64,000 bases of DNA from an uncultured Lachnospiraceae bacterium (GTDB lineage: Bacteria; Bacillota; Clostridia; Lachnospirales; Lachnospiraceae): NCBI GenBank assembly GCA_910578115.1, contig CAJTPO010000003.1, forward strand, positions 62,001 to 126,000, read 5' to 3'. Below are positions 32,130 through 41,238 of the stretch, one piece after another. A program made the position numbers and the translations under genes. Numbering within the stretch: position 1 is the first letter of the stretch; every line of letters begins with the position of its first letter. The notes under the pieces were generated by a model. That model ran no database searches. It was given only the letters and a program-made list of their open reading frames with translations, and was not told where the DNA came from.

Positions 32130-33989
32130 TTACGGGCAGATCCCGCACTGGAAAGTGCCCGCCCCGCACCCCTGGCACTGCGTCTGACAGTTCGGGGACA
32201 CGACGCCCTCCTGCGCTTTCTTCCATTCCCTTAAGAGGAATTGTCTGGTGACGCCGCAGTCGATAAAATCCCAGGGGAATATTTCATCGTCCGCCCGCTC
32301 TCTCGTCGTATAGAAACCGATATCCACGCCACAGTCTTCGAAACACTGCAGCCACACGTCATTCTTAAAATATTCGCTCCAGGAGTCAAACAGACAGCCC
32401 CGCCTGTAAGCCGCAAGGATCACCTGCGCGATCCTGCGGTCGCCCCGGGCGAACACACCCTCCAGCACACTCACGTCCGCCTCATGCCAGTTGTATTTGA
32501 TGCTCTTCTGGTTCAGCTGCTCCATGATCCCCTTTTTCGTCTGATAAGCCTTTTCCAGAAATTCCTCCTTCGTGCACATGGACGCCCACTGGAAGGGGGT
32601 AAAAGGCTTGGGAATAAAGAAGGAAGTGCTGGTGACGATCTGTACTTTGCCGTTCACACGCCTGTCCTTCGGCACCGTCTCAAAAAAGGTGGCTGCGATC
32701 TTATTGGAAAGCTCGCCGATCCCCCTGATATCTTCCTCTGTCTCGGTGGGAAGCCCCAGCATAAAGTACAGCTTGACCCGCGTCCAGCCGCCTTCGAATG
32801 CCAGCGCTGCGCCTTTTAGAATGACTTCTTCGGTCAATCCCTTGTTGATCACATCCCGCAGTCTCTGGCTGCCCGCCTCCGGCGCAAAAGTGAGGCTGCT
32901 CTTCTTCACATCCTGTACCTTGCTCATCACATCCAGAGAAAAAGCGTCGATCCGCAGCGAAGGCAGGGAAATATTGATATGCTTCCTGCCGCATTCCTCG
33001 ATCAGAAATTCCAGCAGCTCGTCCAGCCGGGAATAATCGCTGGAACTTAAGGAACTTAAGGAGATCTCTTCATGGCCCGTATTCGCCAGCATTTCCACGG
33101 CGTACTTTTTCAGCACTTCCGCATCCCGCTCCCGCACCGGCCGGTAGATCTGCCCCGCCTGACAGAAACGGCAGCCCCGGATGCACCCCCTCTGGATCTC
33201 CAGCACCACCCGGTCCTGCGTCACTTTGATAAAGGGCACTACAGGCTTTAACGGATAATAGGTATCCGATACATCCGTCACAATCTCCTTGCGGACTCTG
33301 TCCGGCAGCTCTTCGTATAATTTCCGCCGGCCGCTTATCGTGCCGTCCTCATGATACAGCTCTTCATAAAACTGCGGCACATAAATACCCGGAATCTGCG
33401 CCGCACCCCGCAGGAATTCCTGTCTCGTTCCACCCTGTTTCCGGTTCTCCACATACCAATCCAGAAGCCTGCGGTACTGAGTCTCCCCCTCCCCGATATA
33501 GAAAAGATCGAAGAAATCTGCAATCGGCTCCGGATTGTAGGTACAGGGGCCGCCGCCGATCACCACAGGCATGTCCTCTCCCCGTTCCGCCGCCAGCAGG
33601 GGAATCTGCGAAAGCTCCAGAATCTGCAGAATATTCGTATAGCACATCTCATACTGCAGCGTGATCCCCAGAAAATCCATCTCTTTTACCGGCTCCTGGG
33701 ATTCCAGCCCAAAAAGCGGGATCTTCTGCTCCCGCATAATCCGGTCCAGATCCGTCCATGGAGAATAGACCCGCTCACACCACACGTCTTCCCAGGAATT
33801 AAACATGCTGTACAGAATCTGAATTCCCAGATGCGACATGCCGATCTCATACACATCCGGAAAGCACATGGCGAAACGGACCGCCACGTCTTCCCGGTTC
33901 TTTACCACACTGTTAACTTCATTGCCGATATATCTGGCAGGTTTCTCGACCTGCAGTAATATCTCTTCGCTCAGAGCTGTTTTTCTCAT
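32130..33989 (-). CDS. TIGR03960 B12-binding-like radical SAM protein
   Basis: 619 residues. The N-terminal half has a cobalamin-binding-like Rossmann domain (AVRFAMCFPDVYEIGMSHLG), and the radical SAM core carries the CxxxCxxC cluster site in IQRGCIRGCRFCQAG. The C-terminus has a cysteine-rich tail (NCQTQCQGCGAG, QCGICP), perhaps a second cluster. AAAGGAAAGAT before ATG 33989 fixes the start. It is translated with the DUF2344 partner. Confidence 0.92.
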   Translation of the reverse strand: MRKTALSEEILLQVEKPARYIGNEVNSVVKNREDVAVRFAMCFPDVYEIGMSHLGIQILYSMFNSWEDVWCERVYSPWTDLDRIMREQKIPLFGLESQEPVKEMDFLGITLQYEMCYTNILQILELSQIPLLAAERGEDMPVVIGGGPCTYNPEPIADFFDLFYIGEGETQYRRLLDWYVENRKQGGTRQEFLRGAAQIPGIYVPQFYEELYHEDGTISGRRKLYEELPDRVRKEIVTDVSDTYYPLKPVVPFIKVTQDRVVLEIQRGCIRGCRFCQAGQIYRPVRERDAEVLKKYAVEMLANTGHEEISLSSLSSSDYSRLDELLEFLIEECGRKHINISLPSLRIDAFSLDVMSKVQDVKKSSLTFAPEAGSQRLRDVINKGLTEEVILKGAALAFEGGWTRVKLYFMLGLPTETEEDIRGIGELSNKIAATFFETVPKDRRVNGKVQIVTSTSFFIPKPFTPFQWASMCTKEEFLEKAYQTKKGIMEQLNQKSIKYNWHEADVSVLEGVFARGDRRIAQVILAAYRRGCLFDSWSEYFKNDVWLQCFEDCGVDIGFYTTRERADDEIFPWDFIDCGVTRQFLLREWKKAQEGVVSPNCQTQCQGCGAGTFQCGICP

Positions 33990-33999
33990 ATCTTTCCTT

Positions 34000-34419
34000 T
34001 CAATCCAGTTCAAACAGCGCCGCCAGCCCTTCCATCGTCTCGTTTCCCTCTCCGTCGTACAAATGAAACGTATCCGCTACGATCATCTCATGGACTTCAT
34101 TCGTCGTGTAGGTGCCGATTCTGCCGTCTCTTGTATCGCAGAGCAGAAACCCCACGAACAGAAGAACCGCCAGGATCATCCGGTATCGGAAGGTATTGGT
34201 GGAAAACAGCGGCGCCATCCCCTCCTGTTCCGGCGTCTGCGGGCCGTTGTCACCGGGCATTGCCTGCTGCAGCCTGCCCTTATCAAAAAGCGGCAGCTGC
34301 GTATCCGTCCCGTACAAAATCCGCTCCCTCTGCCTGATCTTCATGCGGTTTCCCAGATTTTCCTCCCGAATATACTGCGCCAGCTGCATTTTCTTTTCCA
34401 AAGGAACTTTGTGATCCAT
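34000..34419 (-). CDS. Uncharacterised single-span membrane protein
   Basis: 139 residues. A charged cytosolic N-terminus (MDHKVPLEKKMQLAQYIREENLGNRMKIRQRERILYG in pieces) is followed by a proline-rich linker, one helix at about 80-95 (RMILAVLLFVGFLLCD) and a short extracytoplasmic tail (TTNEVHEMIVADTFHLYDG). No family recognised. It ends ten bases before the TIGR03960 gene, suggesting one operon. Confidence 0.7.
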   Translation of the reverse strand: MDHKVPLEKKMQLAQYIREENLGNRMKIRQRERILYGTDTQLPLFDKGRLQQAMPGDNGPQTPEQEGMAPLFSTNTFRYRMILAVLLFVGFLLCDTRDGRIGTYTTNEVHEMIVADTFHLYDGEGNETMEGLAALFELD

Positions 34420-34509
34420 TCTCTACTGCCTATCCTGTACGTCTGTTGGTACATTCTATGACCGGTACAGGAAAAAAAGAAGTCCGAACATAAAACAGGT
34501 AAGGCCGCA

Positions 34510-35793
34510 TCACCGCTGCGCCAGTTCCGTCGTGATTTCTTCCCAGGTAATGTTTTTCTCCGCCATCAGCACCATCATATGATACAGGAAATCGGATATC
34601 TCGTATTTTACCTCGTTGGCATTCGGATTCTTGGCGGCGATCACGATCTCCGTCGCTTCCTCCCCCAGCTTCTTTAAGATCTTGTCAAGACCCTTGTCGA
34701 ACAGATAATTCGTGTAGGAGCCTTCCTTCGGATGCTCTTTTCTGTCCTTGATCACATCGAATACCTGTTCAAACACCCGCAGCGGATTGGCTTCTTCGTA
34801 CTCCCTGCCAATGATCTCGTGAAAGAAGCAGGAATGTGAACCGGTATGGCAGGCGGCGCCGATCTGGGACACTCTGGCAAGGATGGTATCCATATCGCAG
34901 TCCGCCGTCAGCGATTTCACATATTGGTAATGCCCGCTCGTCTCGCCCTTGATCCACAGCTCCTGCCGGCTCCTGCTGTAGTAAGTCATCCTGCCGGTCT
35001 TAAGCGTCATGCGGTACGCTTCCTCATTCATATAGGCCATCATCAACACTTCGTCCGTCTTGTAATCCTGTACGATCACCGGCACATGCCCGTCGCAGTT
35101 CAGCTTAAACTCGTCCCATCTGACCGCCGCGTCGAAGGTGCTGACCGCAATGCCGTTGCTCTGGCACAGCGCCTTGATCGCCAACAGCTCTCTGGCGTTC
35201 TCGTTGATCGCATGGCCCGATATACCGCAGATATTGTCTTTTTCCAAAAGCTCCAGCAGCTTGTCGAGAGAGACTTCCGGAATCGAGACGATAACCGGGA
35301 ATCTGGACACGGCAAGCACATCCTTGATCTCCTTCTCCCGCACCAGGATAAGCTCCGATACATATGCTTCCAGAAGCGCCTCATTATCGGTGATGGTGTC
35401 GGCTTCCGTCACGCAGGCCACGATCTTATCCCGGCCGAACTTAAGAGAGACTTCCTCCGTGATGTCCACGTTGTCCTGTCTCGAGTAGTTCAGCGCCGCC
35501 TTCTTACAGCCCGCATAGAGCAGCTTCTTGATATCTTCCATGCGCTTCACATTGCCCGCTCCGGTCACGGGGATCTCAGCCTCATTGCAGATGGCCTTGA
35601 TCATGTCGAGCGCTTCCTCATGCTCCGCATCGCTGTCGGACATATCATAGACGATCAGCTCATCCGCGTTATTGTCGCCGTAAAATCTGGCCAGCGCCGC
35701 CGGGTTCGTATCAATGATCGTACTGTCCCGGAAACCCTTGACGGCATTGCCTTTGTATAAGTATATACAGGGGATAAATTTCTTGTAAGACAT
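34510..35793 (-). CDS. hisIE: HisF-like/HisI/HisE fusion
   Basis: 427 residues, three parts. Residues 1-225 resemble the HisF TIM barrel (FIPCIYLYKGNAVKGF; ADELIVYDMSDSD; LLYAGCKKAALNYS), but the two catalytic aspartates of HisF are replaced (Y11 and T129/E130), so this part is probably non-catalytic. Residues 226-332 are HisI, phosphoribosyl-AMP cyclohydrolase (DEVLMMAYMNEEA; DCDMDTIL; CHTGSHSCF). Residues 338-427 are HisE, phosphoribosyl-ATP pyrophosphatase (LGEEATEIVIAAKN). It carries out steps 2 and 3 of histidine synthesis. The start is ATG 35793, after GAGGAG; it follows hisD by four bases. Confidence 0.9.
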   Translation of the reverse strand: MSYKKFIPCIYLYKGNAVKGFRDSTIIDTNPAALARFYGDNNADELIVYDMSDSDAEHEEALDMIKAICNEAEIPVTGAGNVKRMEDIKKLLYAGCKKAALNYSRQDNVDITEEVSLKFGRDKIVACVTEADTITDNEALLEAYVSELILVREKEIKDVLAVSRFPVIVSIPEVSLDKLLELLEKDNICGISGHAINENARELLAIKALCQSNGIAVSTFDAAVRWDEFKLNCDGHVPVIVQDYKTDEVLMMAYMNEEAYRMTLKTGRMTYYSRSRQELWIKGETSGHYQYVKSLTADCDMDTILARVSQIGAACHTGSHSCFFHEIIGREYEEANPLRVFEQVFDVIKDRKEHPKEGSYTNYLFDKGLDKILKKLGEEATEIVIAAKNPNANEVKYEISDFLYHMMVLMAEKNITWEEITTELAQR

Positions 35794-35797
35794 AACG

Positions 35798-37120
35798 TTA
35801 CGTCTCCTCTTTATCTCTTTTATCTTTTCTGTCCTCAAACCGCACGCGGATAGAATTGGCATGGGCGGTAAGCCCTTCCTTCTCGGCAAAAAGCTCAATA
35901 TCCTGATGTACTTTCATAAGCGCCTCCCTCGAATAGGAGATCAGGCTCGTCTTCTTCATGAAGTCATCCACATTCAGCGGGGAAAAGAACTTTGCCGTGC
36001 CGTTTGTGGGCAGGATATGGTTGGGTCCCGCATAATAATCGCCCAGCGGTTCAGAAGAATAGGCTCCAAGGAAAATGGCGCCTGCATTCTCGATCTTTGT
36101 CATCACCGCATAAGGATCCCTGGTCAGGATCTCCAGATGCTCCGAGGCGATGGCGTTGGCCGTTTCCACCGCATCATCCATGGAATCTGCCACCAGAATA
36201 TAGCCGTAATTATCCAGTGACCTGCGGATGATCTCCGTCCGGGACAGCTCCTGTAAAAAGCCTTCGATCTGCCGCTCTACTTCCGCCGCCAGCTTCTCAT
36301 CCGTGGTGATCAGAATCGCGCTTGCCAGCTCGTCGTGTTCCGCCTGAGAAAGCAGATCTGCCGCCACATAACGGGGATTGGCCGTCTCGTCCGCGATGAC
36401 CAGAATCTCACTGGGACCGGCGATGGAATCTATACTGACATAGCCGAAGCAGGCTTTCTTCGCAAGTGCGACGAAGATATTGCCCGGGCCCGTGATCTTA
36501 TCTACCTTCGGGATGCTCTCCGTCCCGAAAGCCATAGCCGCGATGGCCTGCGCCCCGCCGACCTTATAGATTTCATCCACGCCCGCGATGCTGGCCGCCG
36601 CCAGTGTGCCCGGATTTACTTTGCCGTCCGCCCCCGCCGGTGTCGTCATGATGATCTTCTTCACGCCCGCCACCTTCGCCGGGATCACATTCATCAGCAC
36701 GCTGCTCGGATAGGCCGCCTTGCCGCCCGGCACATAGACACCGGATACGGAGAGCGGCAGGATCCGCTGTCCGAGAATGCTGCCGTCCGGCTTCGTGTCG
36801 ATCCAGCTGTTGCGGAGCTGTTTTTGGTGAAACGCCTCGATGTTGGCGGCGGATTTCTTCATGACTGCAAGAAATGGCCTGTCGATGGACCTGACGGCCT
36901 CCTCGATCTCCGCCTGCGTCACACGGATGTTATCGGCATGACTCTCCCACTGATCAAACTTCTTCGTGTAGGAAAATACCGCCTGATCACCGTTTGTCCG
37001 CACATCGGTTATGATGTCCGCCACGGTCTTCTCATATTCAGAATAATTATCAGGGCTTCGTTTTAACAGCCTGTCCAGAATGTCTTTTCTGGTGTCTTCC
37101 GTCAGTTTAATCGTCTTCAT
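35798..37120 (-). CDS. hisD: Histidinol dehydrogenase
   Basis: Last two oxidations of histidine synthesis, zinc- and NAD-dependent. 440 residues with SGVYVPGGKAAYPSSVLMNV, GPSEILVIAD, SEHLEILTRDP and GPNHILPTNGTAKF (catalytic His/Glu and zinc-ligand regions). The start ATG 37120 has AGAGGA at six bases; the frame is open slightly further upstream without a site. Confidence 0.97.
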   Translation of the reverse strand: MKTIKLTEDTRKDILDRLLKRSPDNYSEYEKTVADIITDVRTNGDQAVFSYTKKFDQWESHADNIRVTQAEIEEAVRSIDRPFLAVMKKSAANIEAFHQKQLRNSWIDTKPDGSILGQRILPLSVSGVYVPGGKAAYPSSVLMNVIPAKVAGVKKIIMTTPAGADGKVNPGTLAAASIAGVDEIYKVGGAQAIAAMAFGTESIPKVDKITGPGNIFVALAKKACFGYVSIDSIAGPSEILVIADETANPRYVAADLLSQAEHDELASAILITTDEKLAAEVERQIEGFLQELSRTEIIRRSLDNYGYILVADSMDDAVETANAIASEHLEILTRDPYAVMTKIENAGAIFLGAYSSEPLGDYYAGPNHILPTNGTAKFFSPLNVDDFMKKTSLISYSREALMKVHQDIELFAEKEGLTAHANSIRVRFEDRKDKRDKEET

Positions 37121-37197
37121 AGATTCCTCTTTTCCTGTGTTCTCTTCATCCCTGTGCACGTTGCCTGCTTTAACGCAAATGCTTCATAAAATGTACC

Positions 37198-37857
37198 TCA
37201 AGACAACTGCCTGCGGATATCCGTGATCAGCTTCTTGATCCGCTCCGGCTCCATCTGCATACTGACCTGATTCACGATCATACGCGCGGACAGCGGACAG
37301 ATCTCCTCCAGCACTTTCAGCCCGTTCTCTTTCAGGGTGGAACCGGTCTCCACGATATCCACGATCACATCCGCCAGCCGCACGATCGGCCCCAGCTCCA
37401 CGGAGCCGTTCAACTTAATGATATCCACTGTCTGATGCTTTTTATTATAAAAATAATCTTTGGCAATATTCGGATACTTGGTGGCTACCCGGATCATCTC
37501 GTGATGCCTGAGCAGTTCTGCGGCGCTTTCCGGCCCGCACACGCACATCCGGCATCTGCCGTACCCCAGATCCAGCACCTCATAGACCCTGCGGCCCTCT
37601 TCCAGAATCGTATCCTTGCCGACCACCCCGATATCGGCGGCGCCGTATTCCACATAGGTCGGCACATCCGGCCCCTTTGCCAGGAAAAACTTGAGTTTCA
37701 GTTCCTCATTCACAAAGATCAGTTTCCGGGAATCCTTATCCTTCATCTCCTCACAGGTGATACCGATCTCTTCCAACAGCTCCATGGTCTTATTGGCGAG
37801 ACGGCCCTTGCCGAGTGCGAAGGTCAAATATCTGTTTTCATTCATCTGTTCAGTCAC
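37198..37857 (-). CDS. hisG: ATP phosphoribosyltransferase, short form
   Basis: First, committed step of histidine synthesis. About 219 residues: the short form that lacks the C-terminal regulatory domain and needs HisZ, encoded directly upstream. Motifs: LTFALGKGRLANKTMELLEE, GAADIGVVGKDTI and ADVIVDIVETGSTLKENGL (PRPP loop). GTG 37857 with GGAGGG five bases before it is the best start; ATG 37845 is the alternative. Confidence 0.95.
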   Translation of the reverse strand: MTEQMNENRYLTFALGKGRLANKTMELLEEIGITCEEMKDKDSRKLIFVNEELKLKFFLAKGPDVPTYVEYGAADIGVVGKDTILEEGRRVYEVLDLGYGRCRMCVCGPESAAELLRHHEMIRVATKYPNIAKDYFYNKKHQTVDIIKLNGSVELGPIVRLADVIVDIVETGSTLKENGLKVLEEICPLSARMIVNQVSMQMEPERIKKLITDIRRQLS

Positions 37858-37883
37858 GCTACCCTCCATGATTTGCTCTGTTG

Positions 37884-38996
37884 CTATTTTTCCGGCAAAA
37901 GTTCCACGCATTTCCCCGCCGCACGCATCTGTCTGGCTTCCCGCAGCATTTCCCGGAAATTCTCCTGCGTATAGTAGAGCTTTGCACATTTTTCCACGCC
38001 GGCGATGACCGCTCCCTGCCTGTTCATGGCCGCAAGCAGGTCATCCACCACGATCATGAAGCCGATCGCCGGCGCATCCTTGCCAAAACGATGCAGCAGG
38101 CCGTCATAACGTCCGCCTTTTACGATCGCGTCCCCGACGCCGTAAGTGAAGCCTTTGAAAATGATCCCTGTATAATAATTATACTTACTTAACATGCCCA
38201 GGTCAAAGGAAACATATTTCTCGACGCCATACTCGCACAAAACCTGATAGACTTTCTCAAGCCGGTCGATCGCATTTCTGGAGCGTTTGTTGTCCACCGC
38301 GTGCTTCGCGTCATGCAGAATGGCCGCAGTCCCGAACAGATCGCTCACCTTCAAAAGCAGCTCCTTATCCTTCCGGTCTACATGCACGCCCTCTAACAGC
38401 TCTTCCGCGCCGAAATAATTCTTGCCCGAGATCAGCTCCCGCAGTTCCAGCTCCGTCTCCTCGTCCAGTCCGGCCTCCGCGCAGATGCCCTTGAAATATT
38501 CCAGATTCCCGATACTGATCTGGAAGTCCGACAGCCCGGCATGGTACAGCGCCTCGATCGTCATCGCGATCATCTCCGCATCCGCCTGCACGGAGTCATC
38601 CCCGATCAGCTCTGCCCCCATCTGGGTCACTTCCTTTAATTTGCCCTGCAGATTTGAGGTATTCGTAAACGTATTGCCCCGATAACAGAAGCGGATCGGC
38701 ACATTCTCATCCATGAAATATTTGGCCGCGCATCTGGCGATCGACGGCGTAAAGTCGGGCCGCAGCACCAGCGTATTGCCCTCTTTGTCAAAAAACTTGT
38801 ACAGCTCCCTGGAGGGCGTAGTCCCCACCTCTTTGGAAAAAACATCAAAAAACTCAAAGGTCGGCGTCTGAATATCCTGATAGCCGTAACTTTTGATCTT
38901 ATCCTGCAGAAGGTGTTCGACGATATTCCTGGCCGCCTTCTCGTCTCCGTAAATATCCCGCACGCCCTCCGGCGTATGTACTAATCTTTTTCCCAT
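37884..38996 (-). CDS. hisZ: ATP phosphoribosyltransferase regulatory subunit
   Basis: HisRS-like paralogue without aminoacylation activity that forms the histidine-sensing octamer with HisG. 370 residues. Class II synthetase patterns are seen: TPEGVRDIYGDE, YQDIQTPTFEFFDVF and LVLRPDFTPSIARCAA, then GRYDGLLHRFGKDAPAIGF. The length is shorter than a true HisRS and the anticodon-binding domain is missing. First gene of hisZ-hisG-hisD-hisIE. Confidence 0.94.
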   Translation of the reverse strand: MGKRLVHTPEGVRDIYGDEKAARNIVEHLLQDKIKSYGYQDIQTPTFEFFDVFSKEVGTTPSRELYKFFDKEGNTLVLRPDFTPSIARCAAKYFMDENVPIRFCYRGNTFTNTSNLQGKLKEVTQMGAELIGDDSVQADAEMIAMTIEALYHAGLSDFQISIGNLEYFKGICAEAGLDEETELELRELISGKNYFGAEELLEGVHVDRKDKELLLKVSDLFGTAAILHDAKHAVDNKRSRNAIDRLEKVYQVLCEYGVEKYVSFDLGMLSKYNYYTGIIFKGFTYGVGDAIVKGGRYDGLLHRFGKDAPAIGFMIVVDDLLAAMNRQGAVIAGVEKCAKLYYTQENFREMLREARQMRAAGKCVELLPEK

Positions 38997-39020
38997 ATTC
39001 TTTCCCCTGTGATTTCTTAA

Positions 39021-39049
39021 AATTTAAATGACTTTAAGCTGTTTGTCAA
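39021..39049 (-). promoter_or_regulatory. Promoter of the his operon
   Basis: Minus-strand TTGACA (39049-39044), 17 bases, TAAATT (39026-39021), beginning about 10 bases after the recU stop and 25 bases before hisZ. There is no room for a T-box leader here. Confidence 0.5.
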
Positions 39050-39057
39050 CGCTGTCT

Positions 39058-39591
39058 CTATTCCCTGTCCTCCAGGTCCCTCTGCAGTGCGTCCAGATAG
39101 GGCACCAGGATCCCGTGCTTTTTCGGCAGCACATAGGCGGGGTTCAATTCCTCGAAACGGAAACTTTTCCGGCCGCCCTCCATGGCCCTGTCCCAGAAGA
39201 AACGCAGCATCTCATAAGGCAGATAATAGAAAATATCCCTGTGCGTGTAGTAGATCAGAAAAAAGGCAATCCCCTTCTGTTTCTCGAACATTCCCATAAA
39301 TTTTACCTGATGCTCATGAATGTTCTGCAGGGCAAAGGTATCTGCCGCGCACTCCTTGGCATCGAAACAGACCGGGATACCCTGCACTACACCGATATAA
39401 TCCACCGTACTTTTTTGATCGAAATAGGCCAGCGTGATGTGTCTGCTCTCCTTGTCGATATTGATCGGGGTGATGGGCGTCGGCACCTTCTGGATCAGCG
39501 CCAGCCCGTTTTCCAGATATTTTTCATTTGTCCTGTTGATCAGATCTTCCAGTGTGGAACCGCGCAGCCCGCGGGAATTCCAAGTTGCCAT
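39058..39591 (-). CDS. recU: Holliday junction resolvase RecU
   Basis: Firmicute resolvase cleaving four-way junctions. 177 residues: WNSRGLRGSTLEDLINRTNEKYL, the nuclease core KSTVDYIGVVQGIPVCFDAKE (Asp/Glu/Lys active site) and HEHQVKFMGMFEKQKGIAFFLI. It lies upstream of the his operon and 20 bases downstream of an RluA-family gene. Confidence 0.9.
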   Translation of the reverse strand: MATWNSRGLRGSTLEDLINRTNEKYLENGLALIQKVPTPITPINIDKESRHITLAYFDQKSTVDYIGVVQGIPVCFDAKECAADTFALQNIHEHQVKFMGMFEKQKGIAFFLIYYTHRDIFYYLPYEMLRFFWDRAMEGGRKSFRFEELNPAYVLPKKHGILVPYLDALQRDLEDRE

Positions 39592-39611
39592 ACCGGCTCC
39601 TTTCGTCCGTC

Positions 39612-40616
39612 TTATTTTTGCCCTGTGCCTGCCGCCTGGGCGTGCTCCGAAACCTGCTCGAAAATCTCCGGTATCTTTGCATAAAAGGTCCTGCCGCTTA
39701 TCGCTTCAAAAGGCGAAGGCAGTGCCGGAAAGACAACCTTACAGGCATGCAGCAGCTGTGCCCTGACCTGAAAGCGTTTCCGATAGCCGTCGTTCCACTC
39801 CCGGTCGCCGTATTTATAATCGCCCAGAAGGGGATGCCCGATGCTGGCCAGATGCGCCCTGATCTGATGGGAACGTCCGGTAAGAAGCTCCACTTCCAGC
39901 AGGGTCTTGTCCCGCTCGATCCGCAGCGGCTTATATTTTGTCTTAATGTAGGAATCCGGCGCGCCTGCCGCGGCGATGGATACCTTATTGCGCTTCTCGT
40001 CTTTTTGCAGATACCCCTCAATCAGCCGGCTCTCTGTCACCGCTCCCTTCACATAGAGCTGATAATATTTGTGAAGAGTCCTGTCGTGCAGCAGTTCCCC
40101 AAGCATTTGTGCACCGGCAAGGGATCTGGCACAGAGCACGATGCCGCTTGTATTGCGGTCCAGACGGTTGCAGACGGAAGGTTTAAAAGTCTTCAAATCC
40201 TCCTGCGTTATCGCCTTGCTGTGAAGCAGATGACCGATCAGCCATTCATTTAAAGACAGGTCCGTCTTATCCGCCTTCTGGGAAAGGATACCGGCCGGTT
40301 TGTCCGCCAGAAGAATGTGCCCGTCCTCATACAGGATCGTGATTCCGGTCAGCTTCTCATAAGCCTCATCATACGCCGTCCTCTCAGGCTCCGGCTCCCC
40401 CATAAACCTGACCAGCGTCTCCGCTGCAAAAAATACGGTCACCATATCCCCTGCGGTGATCTTCTCACTGCCGTCGGCTTTCTTTCCGTTTAACGTGATA
40501 TTCTTTTTGCGCAGCATCTTGTATAAAAAGCTGCTCCCGGCTTCCGGCAAAAGCCTGTGCAGATATTTGTCTAAACGCTGCCCGGCCTCCCTGTCCGTGA
40601 TCTCTTTCTGATACAT
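39612..40616 (-). CDS. RluA-family pseudouridine synthase, RluC-like
   Basis: 334 residues: an S4 domain (1-60: RLDKYLHRLLPEAGSSFLYKMLRKKNITLNG), the catalytic segment VCNRLDRNTSGIVLCA with the active-site aspartate, and LTGRSHQIRAHLASIGHPLLGDYKYG. It is the second of three pseudouridine synthases in the window; the short C-terminal extension (EQVSEHAQAAGTGQK) is not conserved. Confidence 0.92.
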   Translation of the reverse strand: MYQKEITDREAGQRLDKYLHRLLPEAGSSFLYKMLRKKNITLNGKKADGSEKITAGDMVTVFFAAETLVRFMGEPEPERTAYDEAYEKLTGITILYEDGHILLADKPAGILSQKADKTDLSLNEWLIGHLLHSKAITQEDLKTFKPSVCNRLDRNTSGIVLCARSLAGAQMLGELLHDRTLHKYYQLYVKGAVTESRLIEGYLQKDEKRNKVSIAAAGAPDSYIKTKYKPLRIERDKTLLEVELLTGRSHQIRAHLASIGHPLLGDYKYGDREWNDGYRKRFQVRAQLLHACKVVFPALPSPFEAISGRTFYAKIPEIFEQVSEHAQAAGTGQK

Positions 40617-40652
40617 GTTCCCATCCTTTGCTCCGGAGACTCTCTCTATTGA

Positions 40653-41225
40653 TTATATAATGATCGAATACAGCAGGGCAGCGATCTGTGCCTGATTTCT
40701 GTTCTCCTCCGTACCCAGATTTATAATCTGACTCAGTCGGTCAATATATTTATCAGTATTCGAATAAATCTTAACCGTGATATTCTTTATCCCTTCCTGT
40801 AAAAGCATCTGTTCCAGATGTTTTTCGGCTTTGTTACAGTCGCATTTTGCGTCCTCTGTCACACCGCACAGCACACTGCCCTTCAGCGCCATATGGCTGA
40901 GTGCATAATTGTTCTGATAGGACGTAAAATACATATCATAAAAAGTGGTAAGCCTTTCATCATAGGCGCTCACTGCCTTTCTGAGGGCTTCACTGCACCC
41001 TTCGGCCTTCAGAAAGAGGATCAGGTTTACCAGACTTTTACATGCCGGCAGGCAGCCCAGAACCGCCACGATCGTCAGCAGATTCTTATTGCTCCCGGTG
41101 GTCACGTATCCCATCACATAAAGCCCGATGCTGACACCGAAAAAAAGGAGCGTCCTCAGCGCGGCCACCACCCTGTGATTTTTGATATAGCCATAAGATC
41201 CCTTTGGAATAAACCAGTTTTTCAT
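40653..41225 (-). CDS. Uncharacterised membrane protein
   Basis: 190 residues. Two hydrophobic helices near the N-terminus (about 22-45 and 48-72, with LLTIVAVLGCLPACKSLVNL) are followed by a soluble alpha/beta part (AEGCSEALRKAVSAYDERL; CGVTEDAKCDCNKAEKHLEQ; IYSNTDKYIDRLSQI). Possibly a two-helix anchor with a cytoplasmic domain. I do not recognise the family. It lies between the SDR gene and the RluC-like gene in the same direction. Confidence 0.75.
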   Translation of the reverse strand: MKNWFIPKGSYGYIKNHRVVAALRTLLFFGVSIGLYVMGYVTTGSNKNLLTIVAVLGCLPACKSLVNLILFLKAEGCSEALRKAVSAYDERLTTFYDMYFTSYQNNYALSHMALKGSVLCGVTEDAKCDCNKAEKHLEQMLLQEGIKNITVKIYSNTDKYIDRLSQIINLGTEENRNQAQIAALLYSIII

Positions 41226-41238
41226 GCACGCAAACTCC

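Noticed and set aside
38997..39057. Histidine T-box before hisZ
   Set aside because: The interval is too short and is filled by a promoter and the ribosome binding site.
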